A stretch of 64,000 nt of DNA from Enterobacter pseudoroggenkampii (GTDB lineage: Bacteria > Pseudomonadota > Gammaproteobacteria > Enterobacterales > Enterobacteriaceae). Positions within the stretch are counted from its first letter, which is position 1. The number at the start of each line of letters is the position of its first letter. A program made the position numbers and the translations under genes. The notes under the pieces were generated by a model that searched no databases, was not told the origin of the DNA, and saw nothing but the letters and a program-made list of their open reading frames with translations. Shown here piece after piece: positions 37,370 to 49,311 of the stretch. The DNA is taken from contig NZ_JAPMLV010000002.1 of assembly GCF_026420145.1 (NCBI RefSeq), positions 441,676 to 505,675 on the forward strand. The letters are read 5' to 3'.

Positions 37370-40300
37370 GTGCGCCCGATTATCGTTCTACTGATGGCCT
37401 GGTGCCTCAGCATGGGGGCGTACGCAGCGACAGCCCCCGACGCCAAACAGATAACCCAGGAACTGGAGCAGGCAAAAGCGGCCAAACCCGCTCAGCCAGA
37501 GACCGTCGAGTCGCTCCAGGCTGCTCTGAACGCGCTTGAGGAGCGGAAAGGCTCGCTTGAGCGCGCTCAGCAGTATCAGCAGGTTATCGACAACTTCCCC
37601 AAACTCTCCCAGACGCTGCGCGCGCAGCTCAATAATCTGCGTGACGAACCGCGCGATGTGCCGGCAGGCATGACCTCCGACGCGCTGAACCAGGAGATCC
37701 TGCAGGTCAGCAGCCAGCTTCTGGAAAAGAGCCGCCTTGCTCAGCAGGAGCAGGAGCGAGCGCGTGAAATTGCCGACTCCCTCAGCCAGCTTCCGCAGCA
37801 GCAAACCGACGCCCGTCGCCAGCTTAATGAAGTTGAGCGCCGCGTGGGTACGCAAAACGGCAACACGCCACAGGCGCAGGCCCAAAATCTGGGCCTGCAG
37901 GCAGAATCGGCTCGCCTGAAGGCCCTTGTCGATGAGCTGGAGCTGGCGCAGCTTTCCGCCAATAACCGCCAGGAGCTGTCACGAATGCGCTCTGAACTCG
38001 CTCAGAAGCAGAGCGAGCAGCTGGACGCTTACCTTCAGGCTCTGCGCAATCAGCTCAACAGTCAGCGCCAGCGTGAAGCGGAGCGCGCGCTGGAAAGTAC
38101 CGAGCTGCTGGCGGAAAACAGCGATAACCTGCCTTCCGGCATCGTCCAGCAGTTTAAGGTCAACCGTGAGCTTTCTGCCGCGCTGAATCAGCAGGCGCAG
38201 CGTATGGATCTGGTTGCCTCGCAGCAGCGTCAGGCGACCAATCAAACCTTGCAGGTTCGTCAGGCGTTAAACACTCTGCGCGAGCAGTCCCAGTGGCTCG
38301 GGTCATCAAACCTGCTGGGCGAAGCATTGCGTGCCCAGGTCGCGCGCCTGCCGGAAATGCCTAAGCCGCAGCAGCTGGATACCGAGATGGCCCAGCTACG
38401 CGTTCAGCGCCTGCACTTTGAAGATCTTCTCAATAAACAGCCGCAAATCCGACAGATCCGTCAGGCTGATGGACAGCCGCTGACCAGCGAGCAAAACCGT
38501 ATTCTGGAAGCCCAGTTGCGTACCCAGCGTGAATTGCTGAACTCTCTGCTGCAGGGCGGGGATACGCTGATTCTGGAGCTGACCAAGCTGAAGGTTTCTA
38601 ACAGCCAGCTGGAAGATGCGCTGAAAGAGGTGAACGAGGCGACGCACCGTTATCTCTTCTGGACGTCCGACGTGCGTCCGATGACCTTCTCGTGGCCGAT
38701 TGAGATTGTCCAGGACCTGCGCCGCCTGATTTCGCTGGATACCTTCAGCCAGTTGGGACAGGCCAGCGTGATGATGTTCACCAGCAAAGAGACCATTTTC
38801 CCGCTGCTGGGGGCGTTGATTCTGGTGGGCTTCAGCATTTACTCGCGCAGACATTTCACCCGTTTCCTGGAGCGTTCCAGCTCCAGGGTCGGGAAAGTTA
38901 CCCAGGATCACTTCTGGCTGACGTTGCGCACCGTATTCTGGTCGATTCTTGTCGCCTCTCCGCTGCCGGTGTTGTGGATGACCCTGGGCTATGGCCTGCG
39001 GGAAGCCTGGCCCTATCCGCTCGCAGTAGCGATTGGCGATGGCGTCACCGCCACGGTGCCGCTGCTGTGGGTGGTGATGATATGCGCCACCTTCGCGCGC
39101 CCCAATGGCCTGTTCATCACCCACTTTGGCTGGCCGCGTAATCGCGTTGCGCGCGCCATGCGTTACTACCTGATGAGCATCGGGCTGATTGTGCCGCTGA
39201 TTATGGCGCTGATCATGTTCGATAATCTCAACGACCGGGAATTCTCAGGCTCGCTGGGCCGCCTCTGCTTTATGCTGATATGCGGGGCGCTGGCCATCGT
39301 CACGCTCAGCCTGAAACGCGCGGGTATTCCGCTCTATCTGGATAAATCCGGCAGCGGCGACAACATGTTCAACCGGCTGCTCTGGAACCTGCTGCTTAGC
39401 GCGCCGCTGTTTGCAATGCTGGCAGCCGCGGTGGGCTATCTGGCAACCGCGCAGGCGCTGCTGGCGAGGCTAGAAACCTCGGTGGCCATCTGGTTCCTGC
39501 TTCTGGTGGTGTACCACGTGATCCGCCGCTGGATGCTGATCCAGCGCCGCCGTCTGGCGTTTGACCGTGCCAAGCACCGCCGGGCGGAGATCCTCGCCCA
39601 GCGCGCGCGGGGTGAGGAAGAGCCAAACCACGTCAACAGTACGGAAGGCACGACGGAAGCGGACGAGGTCGAGCTGGATCTGGATGCCATTAGCACCCAG
39701 TCCCTGCGCCTGGTTCGCTCCATCCTGATGCTGATTGCCCTCCTCTCGGTCATCTTCCTGTGGTCGGAGATCCACTCCGCGTTCGGCTTCCTGGAGAACA
39801 TCTCTCTCTGGGACGTGACCTCCACGGTGCAGGGTGTTGAAAGCCTGGAGCCGATTACCCTGGGGGCGGTGCTGATTGCCATTCTGGTGCTGATCATCAC
39901 CACCCAGCTGGTGCGTAACTTCCCGGCGCTGCTGGAGCTGGCGCTGCTGCAGCATCTGGATTTGACGCCGGGTACGGGCTATGCGATCACGACCATTACC
40001 AAATATCTGATCATGCTGTTTGGCGGGCTGGTTGGCTTCTCGATGATCGGTATTGAGTGGTCGAAGCTCCAGTGGCTGGTGGCAGCGCTCGGTGTAGGGT
40101 TAGGTTTTGGTTTACAGGAGATCTTCGCCAACTTCATCTCTGGCCTGATCATTCTGTTCGAAAAACCGATCCGTATTGGCGATACCGTCACGATCCGCGA
40201 TCTGACCGGCAGCATCACGAAGATCAACACCCGTGCGACGACGATCAGCGACTGGGATCGGAAAGAGATCATCGTGCCAAACAAGGCGTTTATTACCGAG

Positions 40301-40693
40301 CAGTTCATCAACTGGTCGCTGTCAGACTCCGTTACCCGTGTGGTGCTGACGGTGCCGGCACCGTCGGACGCCAACAGCGAAGAGGTTACCCAGATCCTCT
40401 ACACCGCCGCTGAGCGCTGCTCGCTGGTGATCGACAACCCGGCGCCGGAAGTCTTCCTTGTGGATTTACAGCAGGGGATCCAGATTTTCGAGCTGCGTAT
40501 CTACGCCGCCGAAATGGGACACCGTATGCCGCTGCGCCATGAGATCCACCAGCTGATTCTGGCGGGCTTCCGCGAGCACGGTATTGATATGCCGTTCCCA
40601 CCGTTCCAGATGCGTCTGGAAAGCCTGGACGGGCGTAAAACGGGAAGAACGCTGACGTCAGCGGCGCGTACGCGCCCGGCGGGCAGTTTATAA
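37370..40693 (+). CDS. mscM: Miniconductance mechanosensitive channel MscM (YjeP)
   Basis: 1107 residues, same length as E. coli. Signal peptide (about 1-20), a long periplasmic coiled-coil region rich in Gln/Glu/Arg (to about 470), around eleven membrane segments, and a C-terminal MscS core: pore-lining helix region LVAALGVGLGFGLQEIFANF, then the beta domain with FEKPIRIGDTVTIRDLTG. Gated by membrane tension in osmotic downshock. GTG start at 37370; the frame extends 15 codons into psd without meaning. Transcribed with psd. Confidence 0.96.
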   Translation: MRPIIVLLMAWCLSMGAYAATAPDAKQITQELEQAKAAKPAQPETVESLQAALNALEERKGSLERAQQYQQVIDNFPKLSQTLRAQLNNLRDEPRDVPAGMTSDALNQEILQVSSQLLEKSRLAQQEQERAREIADSLSQLPQQQTDARRQLNEVERRVGTQNGNTPQAQAQNLGLQAESARLKALVDELELAQLSANNRQELSRMRSELAQKQSEQLDAYLQALRNQLNSQRQREAERALESTELLAENSDNLPSGIVQQFKVNRELSAALNQQAQRMDLVASQQRQATNQTLQVRQALNTLREQSQWLGSSNLLGEALRAQVARLPEMPKPQQLDTEMAQLRVQRLHFEDLLNKQPQIRQIRQADGQPLTSEQNRILEAQLRTQRELLNSLLQGGDTLILELTKLKVSNSQLEDALKEVNEATHRYLFWTSDVRPMTFSWPIEIVQDLRRLISLDTFSQLGQASVMMFTSKETIFPLLGALILVGFSIYSRRHFTRFLERSSSRVGKVTQDHFWLTLRTVFWSILVASPLPVLWMTLGYGLREAWPYPLAVAIGDGVTATVPLLWVVMICATFARPNGLFITHFGWPRNRVARAMRYYLMSIGLIVPLIMALIMFDNLNDREFSGSLGRLCFMLICGALAIVTLSLKRAGIPLYLDKSGSGDNMFNRLLWNLLLSAPLFAMLAAAVGYLATAQALLARLETSVAIWFLLLVVYHVIRRWMLIQRRRLAFDRAKHRRAEILAQRARGEEEPNHVNSTEGTTEADEVELDLDAISTQSLRLVRSILMLIALLSVIFLWSEIHSAFGFLENISLWDVTSTVQGVESLEPITLGAVLIAILVLIITTQLVRNFPALLELALLQHLDLTPGTGYAITTITKYLIMLFGGLVGFSMIGIEWSKLQWLVAALGVGLGFGLQEIFANFISGLIILFEKPIRIGDTVTIRDLTGSITKINTRATTISDWDRKEIIVPNKAFITEQFINWSLSDSVTRVVLTVPAPSDANSEEVTQILYTAAERCSLVIDNPAPEVFLVDLQQGIQIFELRIYAAEMGHRMPLRHEIHQLILAGFREHGIDMPFPPFQMRLESLDGRKTGRTLTSAARTRPAGSL

Positions 40694-40700
40694 CGCGTCT

Positions 40701-40720
40701 CCCCTCCCTTTCGGGAGGGG
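40701..40720. terminator. Hairpin between converging mscM and yjeM
   Basis: Perfect 8-bp stem CCCCTCCC / GGGAGGGG with loop TTTC. Placed between two converging genes; there is no long T-run, so terminator function is probable rather than certain. Confidence 0.65.
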
Positions 40721-40730
40721 ACTATTCCCG

Positions 40731-42230
40731 CTACGCCACTTCTGCGACGTATGCCATCGCGCGTCGACGGTAATTCTCATAAATCCCCATCGCCAGCAGC
40801 GAGAAGAAGATTGGGCCGCCCACCATCCACAGCGCGCTGTTCCAGTCGTTCGCCTCAATTACCGGCTGGATAATGGTGAAGATGTTGGCAAACGCCACCA
40901 CCAGCACCACCACCGTGGTGGCCAGCAGCGTTGCCGCGCGGCTTTTAAAAATCACAAACGGACGTTCAAGATCCTGCTTCGCCTTAAAGAACGGGAACGC
41001 CAGGGTCAGGAACAGGTACGGCAGGGTCATCGACACGTTCGCCATCAGGGTTAGCTTGTTGTAAAACGCAGACGCCGTATCGCCGCCAAATGACACCAGC
41101 AGAATGAACACGCACACCAGCACACACTGCATCCACATGGCGTTGGCAGGCATGCCTGCGGTGTTCAGCTGGGTCATACGTGCTGGCCACAGCGCTTTTG
41201 GCGTACCCTGAATAATCGCTTTCAGCGGCGAATAGATCAGCGTGAAGAATGCGCCGGTATAGGCCAGGAACATCGACAGGCCGGTAATACGCGCGAACCA
41301 GACCCCCATTACCGATGCCGCCTCGGGACTCAGGTTCATCGCCTGCCCCAGCGTCATCCCCAGGCTTTTCATCAGCACATAGGTGATGTTGCCAAGGTTA
41401 GTGGTGTTGTTGCTCAGCACCTGCTGCCAGTTGGTGCTGACGCCCCAGAGAAAAATCGCCAGCGAATAGCCGATGGAAATCACGATGGCGGCAAAAATAA
41501 TGCCTTTCGCAAAGTTCTTTTCCGGGTTTTCCGTCTTATCGACCAGGCCGCCTACGGCTTCAATACCGCCGTAAGCGAAGATGGCAAACACCACGAAGGA
41601 GAGCATCGCGAGCCCGGACTGGTAGCCCGGATTCGGCGAGGAGGCAAAGTTAACATCCTGTGCAAAATGACCACCGTTCAGGCACAGGATAGCGATGCTC
41701 ACCAGCAGCAGCACCAGGTTCAATCCCATCACCGAGATCCCGCCCACGGCGGTAATCCGGGCAATTTTATTGATGCCTTTAGACGCCACCAGCGTCACGA
41801 CAACCATCCAGCATACCGCCAGAATCCCGACGACCTGCGTGGAGCTCAGCCCGGCCAAAGACCAGACCTGCGTTTTATCGGCGCCGAAAAGAAACGTTGA
41901 GAACGGCACCCAGACTTTGGCCGCCGTACTCACCATCCAGACGACGTAGGATGAAAACCACATAAACGTGCCGATAAACGCATAGCGCGGCCCGACGCTG
42001 TTATTCATCCATGAGTAGATCCCACCCTCTTCTTTCCGGTAAGCCGAGCCCATCTCCGCCATCATCAGCGCAAACGGGATAAAGAAGAACAGAGCAGAAA
42101 CGATATAAAACGGCGTCGCGCTGTAGCCCATCAGATAGAACGCTGACGGGCTGTTGGCAAAGCCAAAGACTGAGGTAAATATCATCAGGATGAGCCCGGT
42201 GAGGGTCATCTTTTTGAGTGACTGGGACAT
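40731..42230 (-). CDS. yjeM: APC-family amino-acid transporter YjeM
   Basis: 499 residues, about 12-13 membrane segments. N-terminal LILMIFTSVFGFANSPSAFY and FAIFAYGGIEAVGGLVDKTE fit the APC glutamate/GABA antiporter branch. Substrate not established. I chose MSQSLKKMTLTGL at 42230; a start four codons upstream is possible. An REP element and 195 bp separate it from epmA. Confidence 0.88.
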   Translation of the reverse strand: MSQSLKKMTLTGLILMIFTSVFGFANSPSAFYLMGYSATPFYIVSALFFFIPFALMMAEMGSAYRKEEGGIYSWMNNSVGPRYAFIGTFMWFSSYVVWMVSTAAKVWVPFSTFLFGADKTQVWSLAGLSSTQVVGILAVCWMVVVTLVASKGINKIARITAVGGISVMGLNLVLLLVSIAILCLNGGHFAQDVNFASSPNPGYQSGLAMLSFVVFAIFAYGGIEAVGGLVDKTENPEKNFAKGIIFAAIVISIGYSLAIFLWGVSTNWQQVLSNNTTNLGNITYVLMKSLGMTLGQAMNLSPEAASVMGVWFARITGLSMFLAYTGAFFTLIYSPLKAIIQGTPKALWPARMTQLNTAGMPANAMWMQCVLVCVFILLVSFGGDTASAFYNKLTLMANVSMTLPYLFLTLAFPFFKAKQDLERPFVIFKSRAATLLATTVVVLVVAFANIFTIIQPVIEANDWNSALWMVGGPIFFSLLAMGIYENYRRRAMAYVAEVA

Positions 42231-42390
42231 AGAACCATCCAAAGAGGAATTAAACTGCGCGGATGGTAGCAGAAGACCAGACAGATATTGTGGCTATACG
42301 GGGCAAATTAAGAAAAAGACCCGTGTATAGGGAATGTGGCAGTTTTTAATGTTGTCGTGCTGAAATGGAAAGGTTAATTGACAGGAATGG

Positions 42391-42419
42391 TAGGCCGGGT
42401 AAGCGCAGCGCCACCCGGC
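42391..42419. repeat. REP element downstream of epmA
   Basis: TAGGCCGGGTAAGCGCAGCG then CCACCCGGC: REP head with palindromic arms, 6 bp past the epmA stop. Confidence 0.8.
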
Positions 42420-42425
42420 ATTTTA

Positions 42426-43403
42426 TTAGGCGCGATCGACCGTAAAGGCAATCACATCGCCAAGCTGCTCTGCGCCCAGGGCCAGCATGACCAGACGGTC
42501 AACACCCAGCGCCACGCCGGAGCAATCCGGCAGACCTGCTTTCAATGCTTCAAGCAGATTAACATCAATAGGCTGCTGCGGCAGACCGCGCGCGGCGCGC
42601 TTGCGGTTATCCTGCTCGAAGCGCTGCGCCTGCTCGCGAGCGTCGGTCAGTTCATGGAAGCCGTTCGCCAGCTCGATGCCTTTGTAATAGACCTCAAAAC
42701 GCTCTGCGACACGATGATCTTCGGTACTGATCTGCGCCAGTGAGGCCTGGCTTGCCGGGAAGTGATAAACAAACGTCGGACGGTCTTTGCCAATCTGCGG
42801 TTCCACGCCGAAGGTGAACAGCAGCTGCAGCAGCGTGTCGCGATCCTCTTCGGTATCCGCCACGTTGCTCAGATCCAGTTTTGCCGCCACTTCGCGCAGC
42901 TGGGTTTTGTCCGCCGACAGCGGATCGATTTCCAGATGGCGCTGGAAAGCCTGCTGATAGGAAAGGGTTTCGGCTTCCGAGCAGTCCAGGACCTGCTGCA
43001 GCAGATCGTCCACCTCATTCATCAGGCGGTACATATCATAATGCGGGCGGTACCACTCCAGCATGGTGAATTCCGGGTTGTGGTGACGACCCATCTCTTC
43101 ATTACGGAAACTGCGGCACAGCTGATAGACCGGACCACACCCCGCTGCCAGCAGGCGTTTCATGTGGTATTCCGGGCTGGTCATCAGATACAAATTCATG
43201 CCCTGAGAGTGGCCGGGGCCAACAAAACGGGTTTCAAACGGGACCAGATGAATATCCGTTACCGTTGCCTGACTCATGCACGGGGTTTCCACCTCCAGGA
43301 CGCCGCGGTCGGCAAAGAAACGGCGGATCTCCGCCATAATTGCAGCGCGTTTTAACAGATTAGGGATGGATGCGCTCGGCTGCCAGGTGGCCGTTTCGCT
43401 CAT
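42426..43403 (-). CDS. epmA: EF-P lysine ligase EpmA (PoxA/GenX)
   Basis: 325 residues, same length as E. coli. A class II lysyl-tRNA-synthetase core without an anticodon-binding domain: motif 2 [25 protein letters not shown] and motif 3 [15 protein letters not shown] are visible. It joins (R)-beta-lysine to Lys34 of EF-P. Its substrate genes, efp and epmB, are about 8.7 kb away. The start at 43403 ([10 protein letters not shown]) matches the family. Confidence 0.97.
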   Translation of the reverse strand: MSETATWQPSASIPNLLKRAAIMAEIRRFFADRGVLEVETPCMSQATVTDIHLVPFETRFVGPGHSQGMNLYLMTSPEYHMKRLLAAGCGPVYQLCRSFRNEEMGRHHNPEFTMLEWYRPHYDMYRLMNEVDDLLQQVLDCSEAETLSYQQAFQRHLEIDPLSADKTQLREVAAKLDLSNVADTEEDRDTLLQLLFTFGVEPQIGKDRPTFVYHFPASQASLAQISTEDHRVAERFEVYYKGIELANGFHELTDAREQAQRFEQDNRKRAARGLPQQPIDVNLLEALKAGLPDCSGVALGVDRLVMLALGAEQLGDVIAFTVDRA

Positions 43404-43563
43404 GAGTTGTTCTCCGATTTCAGACAAGGGCACGAAGTCTACTCGTTAGCCGGGGCAGAGACAAATTTTGTGCAGTAAAAAAGCGCATTTCATTTAGGTG
43501 AACAATTGCGTGACGTATTTCATCAATCTTCATGATAAATCGCCTGACAGAACAGCAAAAAAA

Positions 43564-43604
43564 TCGAACACGTCAAATTTCCCTGACATCTACACGGTTA
43601 TACT
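43564..43604 (+). promoter_or_regulatory. FNR-type promoter of frdABCD
   Basis: TCGAACACGTCAA at 43564-43576 corresponds to the E. coli frdA FNR site, followed by a -10 TATACT at 43599-43604. If transcription starts about 7 bp later, the site centres near -41, the usual place for FNR activation. The rest of the 310-bp epmA-frdA gap is AT-rich and shows no gene. Confidence 0.65.
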
Positions 43605-43713
43605 GTTTTACCCATAAAGGAGCAGTGGAAACGCTTTCGCAATCGTCCTTTTGGACGGGTGAACTACCTTTAGTTTGTCGCGTTGCGAAATAACAAAAAT
43701 CTGGAGGAATGTC

Positions 43714-45504
43714 GTGCAAACTTTTCAAGCCGATCTTGCCGTAATAGGCGCTGGCGGGGCTGGATTACGTGCTGCGATTGCTGCAGCACAAGCTAATCCC
43801 AACGCTAAAATCGCATTGATTTCAAAAGTCTATCCAATGCGTAGTCACACAGTGGCAGCAGAAGGAGGGTCCGCCGCCGTTGCGCAGGATCATGACAGCT
43901 TTGAATACCATTTCCACGACACGGTTGCAGGGGGCGACTGGCTTTGCGAACAGGATGTCGTTGACTACTTTGTGCACCATTGTCCAACGGAGATGACCCA
44001 GCTTGAACAGTGGGGATGTCCATGGAGCCGCCGTCCGGACGGCAGCGTCAACGTTCGCCGCTTCGGCGGCATGAAGATCGAACGCACCTGGTTCGCCGCC
44101 GATAAGACCGGCTTCCACATGCTGCACACCCTGTTCCAGACCTCCCTTCAGTTCCCACAAATCCAGCGCTTTGATGAGCATTTCGTCCTCGACATTCTGG
44201 TGGATGATGGACAGGCGCGCGGCCTGGTGGCGATGAACATGATGGAAGGCACGCTCGTCCAGATCCGCGCCAATGCGGTGGTGATGGCGACGGGCGGTGC
44301 GGGTCGCGTTTATCGTTATAACACCAACGGCGGCATCGTTACCGGCGACGGTATGGGCATGGCGCTCAGCCACGGCGTGCCGCTGCGCGATATGGAATTC
44401 GTGCAGTATCACCCAACCGGCCTGCCGGGCTCCGGCATTCTGATGACGGAAGGCTGCCGCGGTGAAGGCGGTATTCTGGTCAATAAAAACGGCTACCGCT
44501 ATCTGCAGGATTACGGCATGGGCCCGGAAACCCCGCTCGGCGAGCCGAAGAACAAATACATGGAGCTCGGCCCGCGTGACAAAGTCTCTCAGGCTTTCTG
44601 GCACGAGTGGCGCAAAGGCAACACCATCTCCACGCCGCGCGGCGATGTGGTCTATCTCGACCTGCGTCATCTGGGCGAGAAGAAACTGCTGGAACGTCTG
44701 CCGTTCATCTGCGAGCTGGCGAAAGCCTACGTTGGCGTGGATCCGGTTAAAGAGCCGATCCCGGTGCGTCCAACCGCGCACTACACCATGGGCGGTATCG
44801 AAACCGATCAGCAGTGCGAAACCCGCATTAAAGGGCTGTTCGCCGTCGGCGAATGTTCTTCCGTTGGCCTGCACGGCGCTAACCGTCTCGGGTCTAACTC
44901 GCTGGCAGAGCTGGTTGTCTTTGGCCGCATGGCGGGCGAGCGCGCAATGGAGCGTGCGGCAACCGCAGGTGAAGCCAACGGTGCCGCGCTGGATGCGCAG
45001 GTCGCAGACGTTGAAAAACGCCTGAAAGATCTGGTGAACCAGGAGGGTAACGAGAACTGGTCTAAGATCCGCGACGAGATGGGCCTGTCGATGGAAGAAG
45101 GCTGCGGTATCTACCGTACCCCTGAGCTGATGCAAAAAACCGTCGACAAGCTGGCGGAACTGCAGGAGCGCTTCAAGCGCGTGCGCATCACCGACACCTC
45201 CAGCGTATTCAACACCGACCTGCTCTACACCATCGAGCTGGGCCACGGTCTGAACGTCGCGGAATGTATGGCGCACTCTGCGCTGGCGCGCAAAGAGTCG
45301 CGTGGGGCCCACCAGCGTCTGGACGAAGGCTGTACCGAACGTGACGACGTCAATTTCCTGAAACACACTCTCGCCTGGCGCGATGCGGATGGCACCACGC
45401 GTCTGGACTACAGCGACGTGAAAATCACCACGCTGCCGCCGGCAAAACGCGTGTACGGTGCAGAAGCAGAAGCCGCCGAGAAGAAGGAGAAGGCGAATGG
45501 CTGA
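43714..45504 (+). CDS. frdA: Fumarate reductase flavoprotein subunit FrdA
   Basis: 596 residues (E. coli 602; shorter in the variable C-terminal tail). FAD-binding [15 protein letters not shown]; His in [14 protein letters not shown] (covalent FAD site, His45 counting the initiator); active-site segment [20 protein letters not shown] and Arg/His in [10 protein letters not shown]. It reduces fumarate to succinate on the cytoplasmic face. GTG start with GGAGGA. The frdB ATG overlaps its stop by 8 bp. Confidence 0.98.
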   Translation: MQTFQADLAVIGAGGAGLRAAIAAAQANPNAKIALISKVYPMRSHTVAAEGGSAAVAQDHDSFEYHFHDTVAGGDWLCEQDVVDYFVHHCPTEMTQLEQWGCPWSRRPDGSVNVRRFGGMKIERTWFAADKTGFHMLHTLFQTSLQFPQIQRFDEHFVLDILVDDGQARGLVAMNMMEGTLVQIRANAVVMATGGAGRVYRYNTNGGIVTGDGMGMALSHGVPLRDMEFVQYHPTGLPGSGILMTEGCRGEGGILVNKNGYRYLQDYGMGPETPLGEPKNKYMELGPRDKVSQAFWHEWRKGNTISTPRGDVVYLDLRHLGEKKLLERLPFICELAKAYVGVDPVKEPIPVRPTAHYTMGGIETDQQCETRIKGLFAVGECSSVGLHGANRLGSNSLAELVVFGRMAGERAMERAATAGEANGAALDAQVADVEKRLKDLVNQEGNENWSKIRDEMGLSMEEGCGIYRTPELMQKTVDKLAELQERFKRVRITDTSSVFNTDLLYTIELGHGLNVAECMAHSALARKESRGAHQRLDEGCTERDDVNFLKHTLAWRDADGTTRLDYSDVKITTLPPAKRVYGAEAEAAEKKEKANG

Positions 45505-46231
45505 GATGCAAAAAATGAAAGTTGAAGTGGTGCGCTACAATCCGGAAGTGGACGCCGCACCGCACAGCGCTTTCTATGAAGTGCCTTATGACGAGCAAAC
45601 CTCCCTGCTGGACGCGCTCGGCTATATCAAAGACAACCTGGCGCCAGACCTGAGCTACCGCTGGTCCTGCCGCATGGCGATCTGCGGCTCCTGCGGCATG
45701 ATGGTCAACAAGGTGCCGAAGCTGGCCTGTAAGACCTTCCTGCGCGAGTACACTAAAGGTATTAAGGTCGAAGCGCTGGGCAACTTCCCGATTGAACGCG
45801 ATCTGGTGGTCGATATGACCCACTTTATCGAAAGCCTGGAAGCCATTAAGCCGTATATCATTGGTAACCCACGCACGCCGGATCAGGGGCCAAACACCCA
45901 GACCCCGGCGCAGATGGCGAAATACCATCAGTTCTCCGGCTGCATCAACTGCGGTCTTTGCTACGCCGCCTGTCCACAGTTTGGCCTGAACAAGGAGTTC
46001 ATCGGCCCGGCCGCCATTACCCTGGCGCACCGCTATAACGAGGACAGCCGCGACCACGGTAAAAAAGAACGTATGGCGCAGCTTAACAGCCAGAACGGCG
46101 TCTGGAGCTGTACCTTTGTGGGCTACTGCTCCGAAGTCTGTCCGAAGCACGTCGACCCGGCCGCCGCTATTCAGCAGGGTAAAGTGGAAAGCTCGAAAGA
46201 CTTTCTTATCGCTACCCTGAAACCACGCTAA
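45497..46231 (+). CDS. frdB: Fumarate reductase iron-sulfur subunit FrdB
   Basis: 244 residues. The 2Fe-2S site [13 protein letters not shown] in the N-terminal plant-type ferredoxin domain, and the 4Fe-4S/3Fe-4S cysteines [12 protein letters not shown] and [10 protein letters not shown] in the C-terminal domain. It carries electrons from menaquinol at FrdCD to FrdA. All cluster cysteines are present. Confidence 0.98.
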   Translation: MAEMQKMKVEVVRYNPEVDAAPHSAFYEVPYDEQTSLLDALGYIKDNLAPDLSYRWSCRMAICGSCGMMVNKVPKLACKTFLREYTKGIKVEALGNFPIERDLVVDMTHFIESLEAIKPYIIGNPRTPDQGPNTQTPAQMAKYHQFSGCINCGLCYAACPQFGLNKEFIGPAAITLAHRYNEDSRDHGKKERMAQLNSQNGVWSCTFVGYCSEVCPKHVDPAAAIQQGKVESSKDFLIATLKPR

Positions 46232-46241
46232 GGAGTGCATG

Positions 46242-46637
46242 ATGACGACTAAACGCAAAGCCTATGTGCGGCCAATGCCGTCCACCTGGTGGAAAAACCT
46301 GCCGTTTTATCGCTTCTATATGCTGCGTGAAGGCACGGCGGTACCGGCGGTCTGGTTCAGCCTTGAGCTGATGTACGGCGTTTTTGCCCTCAAGCACGGT
46401 CCGGAAACCTGGGCCAACTTTGTCGGTTTTCTGCAAAACCCGATCATCGTTGTGCTGAACCTGATCGTGCTCGCGGCCGCGCTGCTTCATACCAAAACGT
46501 GGTTTGAACTGGCGCCAAAAGCGGCGAACATCATCGTTAAAGACGAAAAAATGGGGCCAGAGCCGGTGATTAAAGGGCTCTGGGCGGTGACGATTCTGGT
46601 CACTGTGGTCATTCTGTTTGTCGCACTGTTCTGGTAA
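46242..46637 (+). CDS. frdC: Fumarate reductase membrane anchor FrdC
   Basis: 131 residues with three membrane helices (about 28-50, 62-82 and 108-130). With FrdD it binds menaquinol. Two adjacent ATGs (46239, 46242); the second gives the E. coli-like [26 protein letters not shown] precedes it. Confidence 0.96.
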   Translation: MTTKRKAYVRPMPSTWWKNLPFYRFYMLREGTAVPAVWFSLELMYGVFALKHGPETWANFVGFLQNPIIVVLNLIVLAAALLHTKTWFELAPKAANIIVKDEKMGPEPVIKGLWAVTILVTVVILFVALFW

Positions 46638-46647
46638 GGAGACACCT

Positions 46648-47007
46648 GTGATCAATCCAAATCCAAAACGTTCTGACGAGCCGGTCTTCTGGGGCCTGTT
46701 TGGCGCAGGCGGCATGTGGAGCGCCATCATCGCCCCCGTCATCATCCTGCTGGTCGGCATTATGCTGCCGCTGGGGCTGTTCCCGGGCGATGCGCTGAGC
46801 TACGAGCGCGTACTGGCGTTCGCGGGCAGCTTTATCGGTCGCGTGTTCATCTTCCTGATGATCGTCCTGCCGCTGTGGTGTGGTCTGCACCGTATTCACC
46901 ATGCGATGCATGACCTGAAAATCCATGTCCCGAGCGGTAAATGGGTGTTCTACGGTCTGGCGACCATCCTGACCGTGGTGACGCTGATTGCCGTGGTCAC
47001 CATCTGA
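46648..47007 (+). CDS. frdD: Fumarate reductase membrane anchor FrdD
   Basis: 119 residues, three membrane helices, with [13 protein letters not shown] between helices 2 and 3. GTG start at 46648 with an AAGGAGA ribosome site. Last frd gene; in E. coli its terminator also serves as the ampC attenuator, but here ampR intervenes. Confidence 0.96.
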   Translation: MINPNPKRSDEPVFWGLFGAGGMWSAIIAPVIILLVGIMLPLGLFPGDALSYERVLAFAGSFIGRVFIFLMIVLPLWCGLHRIHHAMHDLKIHVPSGKWVFYGLATILTVVTLIAVVTI

Positions 47008-47014
47008 CGCTTCT

Positions 47015-47039
47015 GGCCCGCCATCCGGCGGGCCTTTTA
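47015..47039. terminator. frdD terminator
   Basis: Perfect 8-bp stem GGCCCGCC (47015-47022) / GGCGGGCC (47027-47034), loop ATCC, then TTTTA. It lies between converging frdD and ampR and touches the ampR stop codon. Confidence 0.88.
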
Positions 47040-47912
47040 TTTCTGCATCTTCCCCACCAGCCACTGGGCAAACTCGCGCATTGCGGGCGTTTCTGTCCGT
47101 GACTGTAGTCTTGTGAGCCAGTAGCTGCCAAGGTCAATCTGCGTTGCAAACGGCTGCACGATGCGCTCGCTGCTGAGTAAATGGGTAAACATGTCGACAG
47201 GCGCAATGGCAATCCCGACGCCTGCCTGGGCCGCTTCCAGCATGGTCACGGACGAGTCAAACACCATCACCCGGTGCGTCGGCGAGGGAGGATGTTCACC
47301 CGCTGCCTGCATCCACGCAGCCCACTCGTCGCGTCGGTAGGAGCGCAGCAGGGTAAACTTCAGGATATCTGCCGGGCTTTTCAGGCAAGAGGCAATATCG
47401 GGTGTACAGAGCGCAGACAGCGGCGCGGCGCAAAGAAATTCAGCATCGGTTCCATGCCACGCACCGCCACCGTAGCGAATGGTGTAATCAAGTCCTTCAG
47501 CCGCCGGATCGACGCGATTGTTATGGGTGGAAAGCTGAAGATCAATATGCGGATAGCAGCGGCGAAAGTCCGCGAGCTCTGAGAATAAAACACCCGTGGC
47601 AAAGGTCCCTACCACACCTATTTTGAGCTTCTCCTGAGCGCGCTGGCTGGCAAAGCGATCCAGCATCCCGGCAATACGATCGAACGAGTCATTCAGCACC
47701 GGCAGCAAATTCTCGCCTTCGGTGGTCAACATCAGCCCGCGCGAAACGCGGACAAACAGCTGGCAATTAAGGTGCTGCTCCAGCGCCTTTACGTGCTGGC
47801 TAATCGCGGAATGGGTGACGTTCAGCTCGATTGCGGCATGCGTAAAACTGAGGTGCCTGGCAGCAGCTTCAAACGCCCGCAGGGAATTAAGAGGAAGATA
47901 GCTGCGCGTCAT
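47037..47912 (-). CDS. ampR: LysR-type regulator of beta-lactamase AmpR
   Basis: 291 residues, full length. N-terminal helix-turn-helix (about 20-60: THAAIELNVTHSAISQHVKA) and a C-terminal domain that binds muropeptides. AmpR activates ampC when anhydro-muropeptides accumulate and represses it when UDP-MurNAc-pentapeptide is bound. Gly102 and Asp135, positions whose mutation gives constitutive expression, are both wild type here, so normal inducibility is predicted. Divergent from ampC, 132 bp apart. Confidence 0.97.
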   Translation of the reverse strand: MTRSYLPLNSLRAFEAAARHLSFTHAAIELNVTHSAISQHVKALEQHLNCQLFVRVSRGLMLTTEGENLLPVLNDSFDRIAGMLDRFASQRAQEKLKIGVVGTFATGVLFSELADFRRCYPHIDLQLSTHNNRVDPAAEGLDYTIRYGGGAWHGTDAEFLCAAPLSALCTPDIASCLKSPADILKFTLLRSYRRDEWAAWMQAAGEHPPSPTHRVMVFDSSVTMLEAAQAGVGIAIAPVDMFTHLLSSERIVQPFATQIDLGSYWLTRLQSRTETPAMREFAQWLVGKMQK

Positions 47913-47939
47913 AGTCTCGTCCGTTAGAAAAATTAACAG

Positions 47940-47966
47940 CTAATGCTAAATTTAACCGTTTGTCAG
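47940..47966. promoter_or_regulatory. AmpR-binding region and ampC -35 box
   Basis: The ampR-ampC gap carries GCTAAATTTAACCG, the core of the known AmpR operator in Enterobacter and Citrobacter, immediately followed by a TTGTCA -35 box (47960-47965) for ampC. A good -10 at 16-18 bp is not evident, which fits a promoter needing an activator. Confidence 0.75.
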
Positions 47967-48041
47967 CCATAGTCAAATCCAACAGACTACAGCGGTCTGA
48001 CGGGCCCGGACACTCCCTTGAACCGCTATTACGGAAGATAA

Positions 48042-49190
<1,149 letters not shown>

Positions 49191-49196
49191 AACATT

Positions 49197-49228
49197 GCCG
49201 GGTGGCGGCTTCGCCTTACCCGGCCTAC
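49197..49228. repeat. REP element between ampC and blc
   Basis: GCCGGGTGGCGGCTTCGCCT then TACCCGGCCTAC; REP with palindromic arms, 6 bp after the ampC stop. Confidence 0.8.
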
Positions 49229-49311
49229 AAAATCCACGGTGTGACGCCGTACAAAAACCACATTTTCCTTGCCGTCATCTACACTTAACAAAAAACAGTA
49301 AGGAAACTTAT

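Noticed and set aside
43822..45366. A 514-codon open frame antisense to frdA
   Set aside because: It mirrors the codon pattern of the conserved frdA gene, has no ribosome site or recognisable domain, and is rich in His/Gln/Arg as expected for a shadow frame.
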